A stretch of DNA of 64,000 bases, from the NCBI RefSeq assembly GCF_027532185.1, contig NZ_JAPZSV010000001.1, positions 287,955-351,954 on the forward strand. The letters run 5' to 3'. Each line of letters begins with the position of its first letter. The stretch's first letter is position 1. Positions 63,786-64,000 of this stretch are shown here, one piece after another. Source of the stretch: Hylemonella sp. Its GTDB lineage: Bacteria > Pseudomonadota > Gammaproteobacteria > Burkholderiales > Burkholderiaceae_C. The notes beneath the pieces are model-generated. The model made no database searches. It worked only from the letters and a program-made list of their open reading frames with translations, and was not told where the DNA came from. The position numbers were made by a program, and so were the translations under genes.

Positions 63786-64000
63786 ATTCTGCTCTCTTGG
63801 GCACTCAGCGCTTTTCCTGGCGCGGTTGCTCGTGTGGCTTGGCCGGGTCTCGCCCCGGCGGCTTGGTGTGGCCGGGATGTGCGCCCGGCGGCGCACCTAC
63901 TTTTCTTGCGTCGCCAAGAAAAGTAGGCAAAAGAAGGCGACCCTGGTGTCTGTGACCCCGGCTTTGCCGGGGCAACCTGCGATGCTCGCGCCAGGCGGGA
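63786..64000. other. Gene-free stretch to the window end
   Basis: No coding frame is credible. From about 63805 the sequence resembles the left arm of the composite repeat at 50698 onward (CAGCGCTTTTCCTGGCGCGG, then GCCGGGTCTCGCCCCGGCGG), and it contains the second copy of the 126-nt repeat. The element probably continues past the window edge. Confidence 0.7.
63855..63980 (-). repeat. Dispersed 126-nt repeat, copy 2 (inverted)
   Basis: Reverse-complement match to 51134-51259 over the full 126 nt with about six differences. It includes the hairpin CCTACTTTTCTTG (63896-63908), loop CGTCGC, CAAGAAAAGTAGG (63915-63927). It lies 70 bp after the litR stop, where the stem may also help end transcription. 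Confidence 0.82.

Overview
The window is a GC-rich stretch of a bacterial chromosome with the gene content of a betaproteobacterium. Comamonadaceae (Burkholderiales) fits best, judging from the gene orders pepN-fbp, gltX-tRNA and argH/algZ-algR and from the dispersed intergenic repeats. The genus cannot be fixed from this sequence alone. Genes are densely packed on both strands, with many 4-nt ATGA/GTGA overlaps. There is no prophage, insertion sequence, CRISPR array or rRNA operon.

Layout. 1-6977: the creBC two-component system (creC cut by the window edge), a dienoyl-CoA isomerase-like crotonase, a DUF1569 protein, dinB, a Tat-exported protein, an FMN-dependent lactate dehydrogenase and a 6-phosphofructokinase. 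7086-12077: a bacteriohemerythrin, an exported cupredoxin, an exported truncated globin, a DUF3034 outer-membrane protein, an anti-sigma/ECF sigma pair and a divergent DUF3455 lipoprotein. 12097-21077: argH, algZ-algR-like regulators, terC, lolA-ftsK, a Crp/Fnr regulator and trxB. 21452-31780: rpmB-rpmG, a Fur-box-controlled pair (small Cys protein plus DUF2325), murB, yajQ, a retropepsin-like protease, a degenerate HD-GYP protein, plsY, a GGDEF cyclase, ybaK, a YitT protein and an aldehyde dehydrogenase. 31956-40748: an aldo/keto reductase, an acyl-CoA synthetase, a hydrolase, prfB (with its programmed frameshift), pepN and fbp. 40760-50663: tRNA-Thr, tRNA-Asp, tRNA-Glu, tRNA-Ala, gltX, metZ, purF, cvpA, a SPOR protein, folC, an ArsC-like protein, ppnP and argG. 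50664-51296: a gene-free inverted repeat. 51297-55512: a small membrane protein, gshA, small DUF proteins, an SDR and a NUDIX hydrolase. 55506-63785: a nine-gene leftward operon and a divergent MerR regulator with a cobalamin-binding domain (LitR/CarH type).

Two regulatory units stand out. First, the ECF sigma locus carries three copies of the same spaced element, TGAATCC-N16-CGTATCC. They lie upstream of the sigma gene, of the divergent DUF3455 lipoprotein gene, and of the DUF3034-globin-cupredoxin genes. This defines a likely autoregulated promoter and local regulon. Second, the 128-bp gap between the LitR/CarH-type regulator and its divergent operon holds four TTTGTCC/GGACAAA operator-like sites with centres 31-32 bp apart (three helical turns). 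The operon encodes a flavin oxidoreductase, a DUF1365 protein, a cyclopropane-synthase-like methyltransferase, a chalcone-isomerase-like protein and others. It is a plausible light- and B12-controlled membrane-lipid modification pathway.

The window also holds several intergenic repeat families: a 144-bp quasi-palindrome, a roughly 560-bp composite inverted repeat, and a 126-nt element present twice in opposite orientation.
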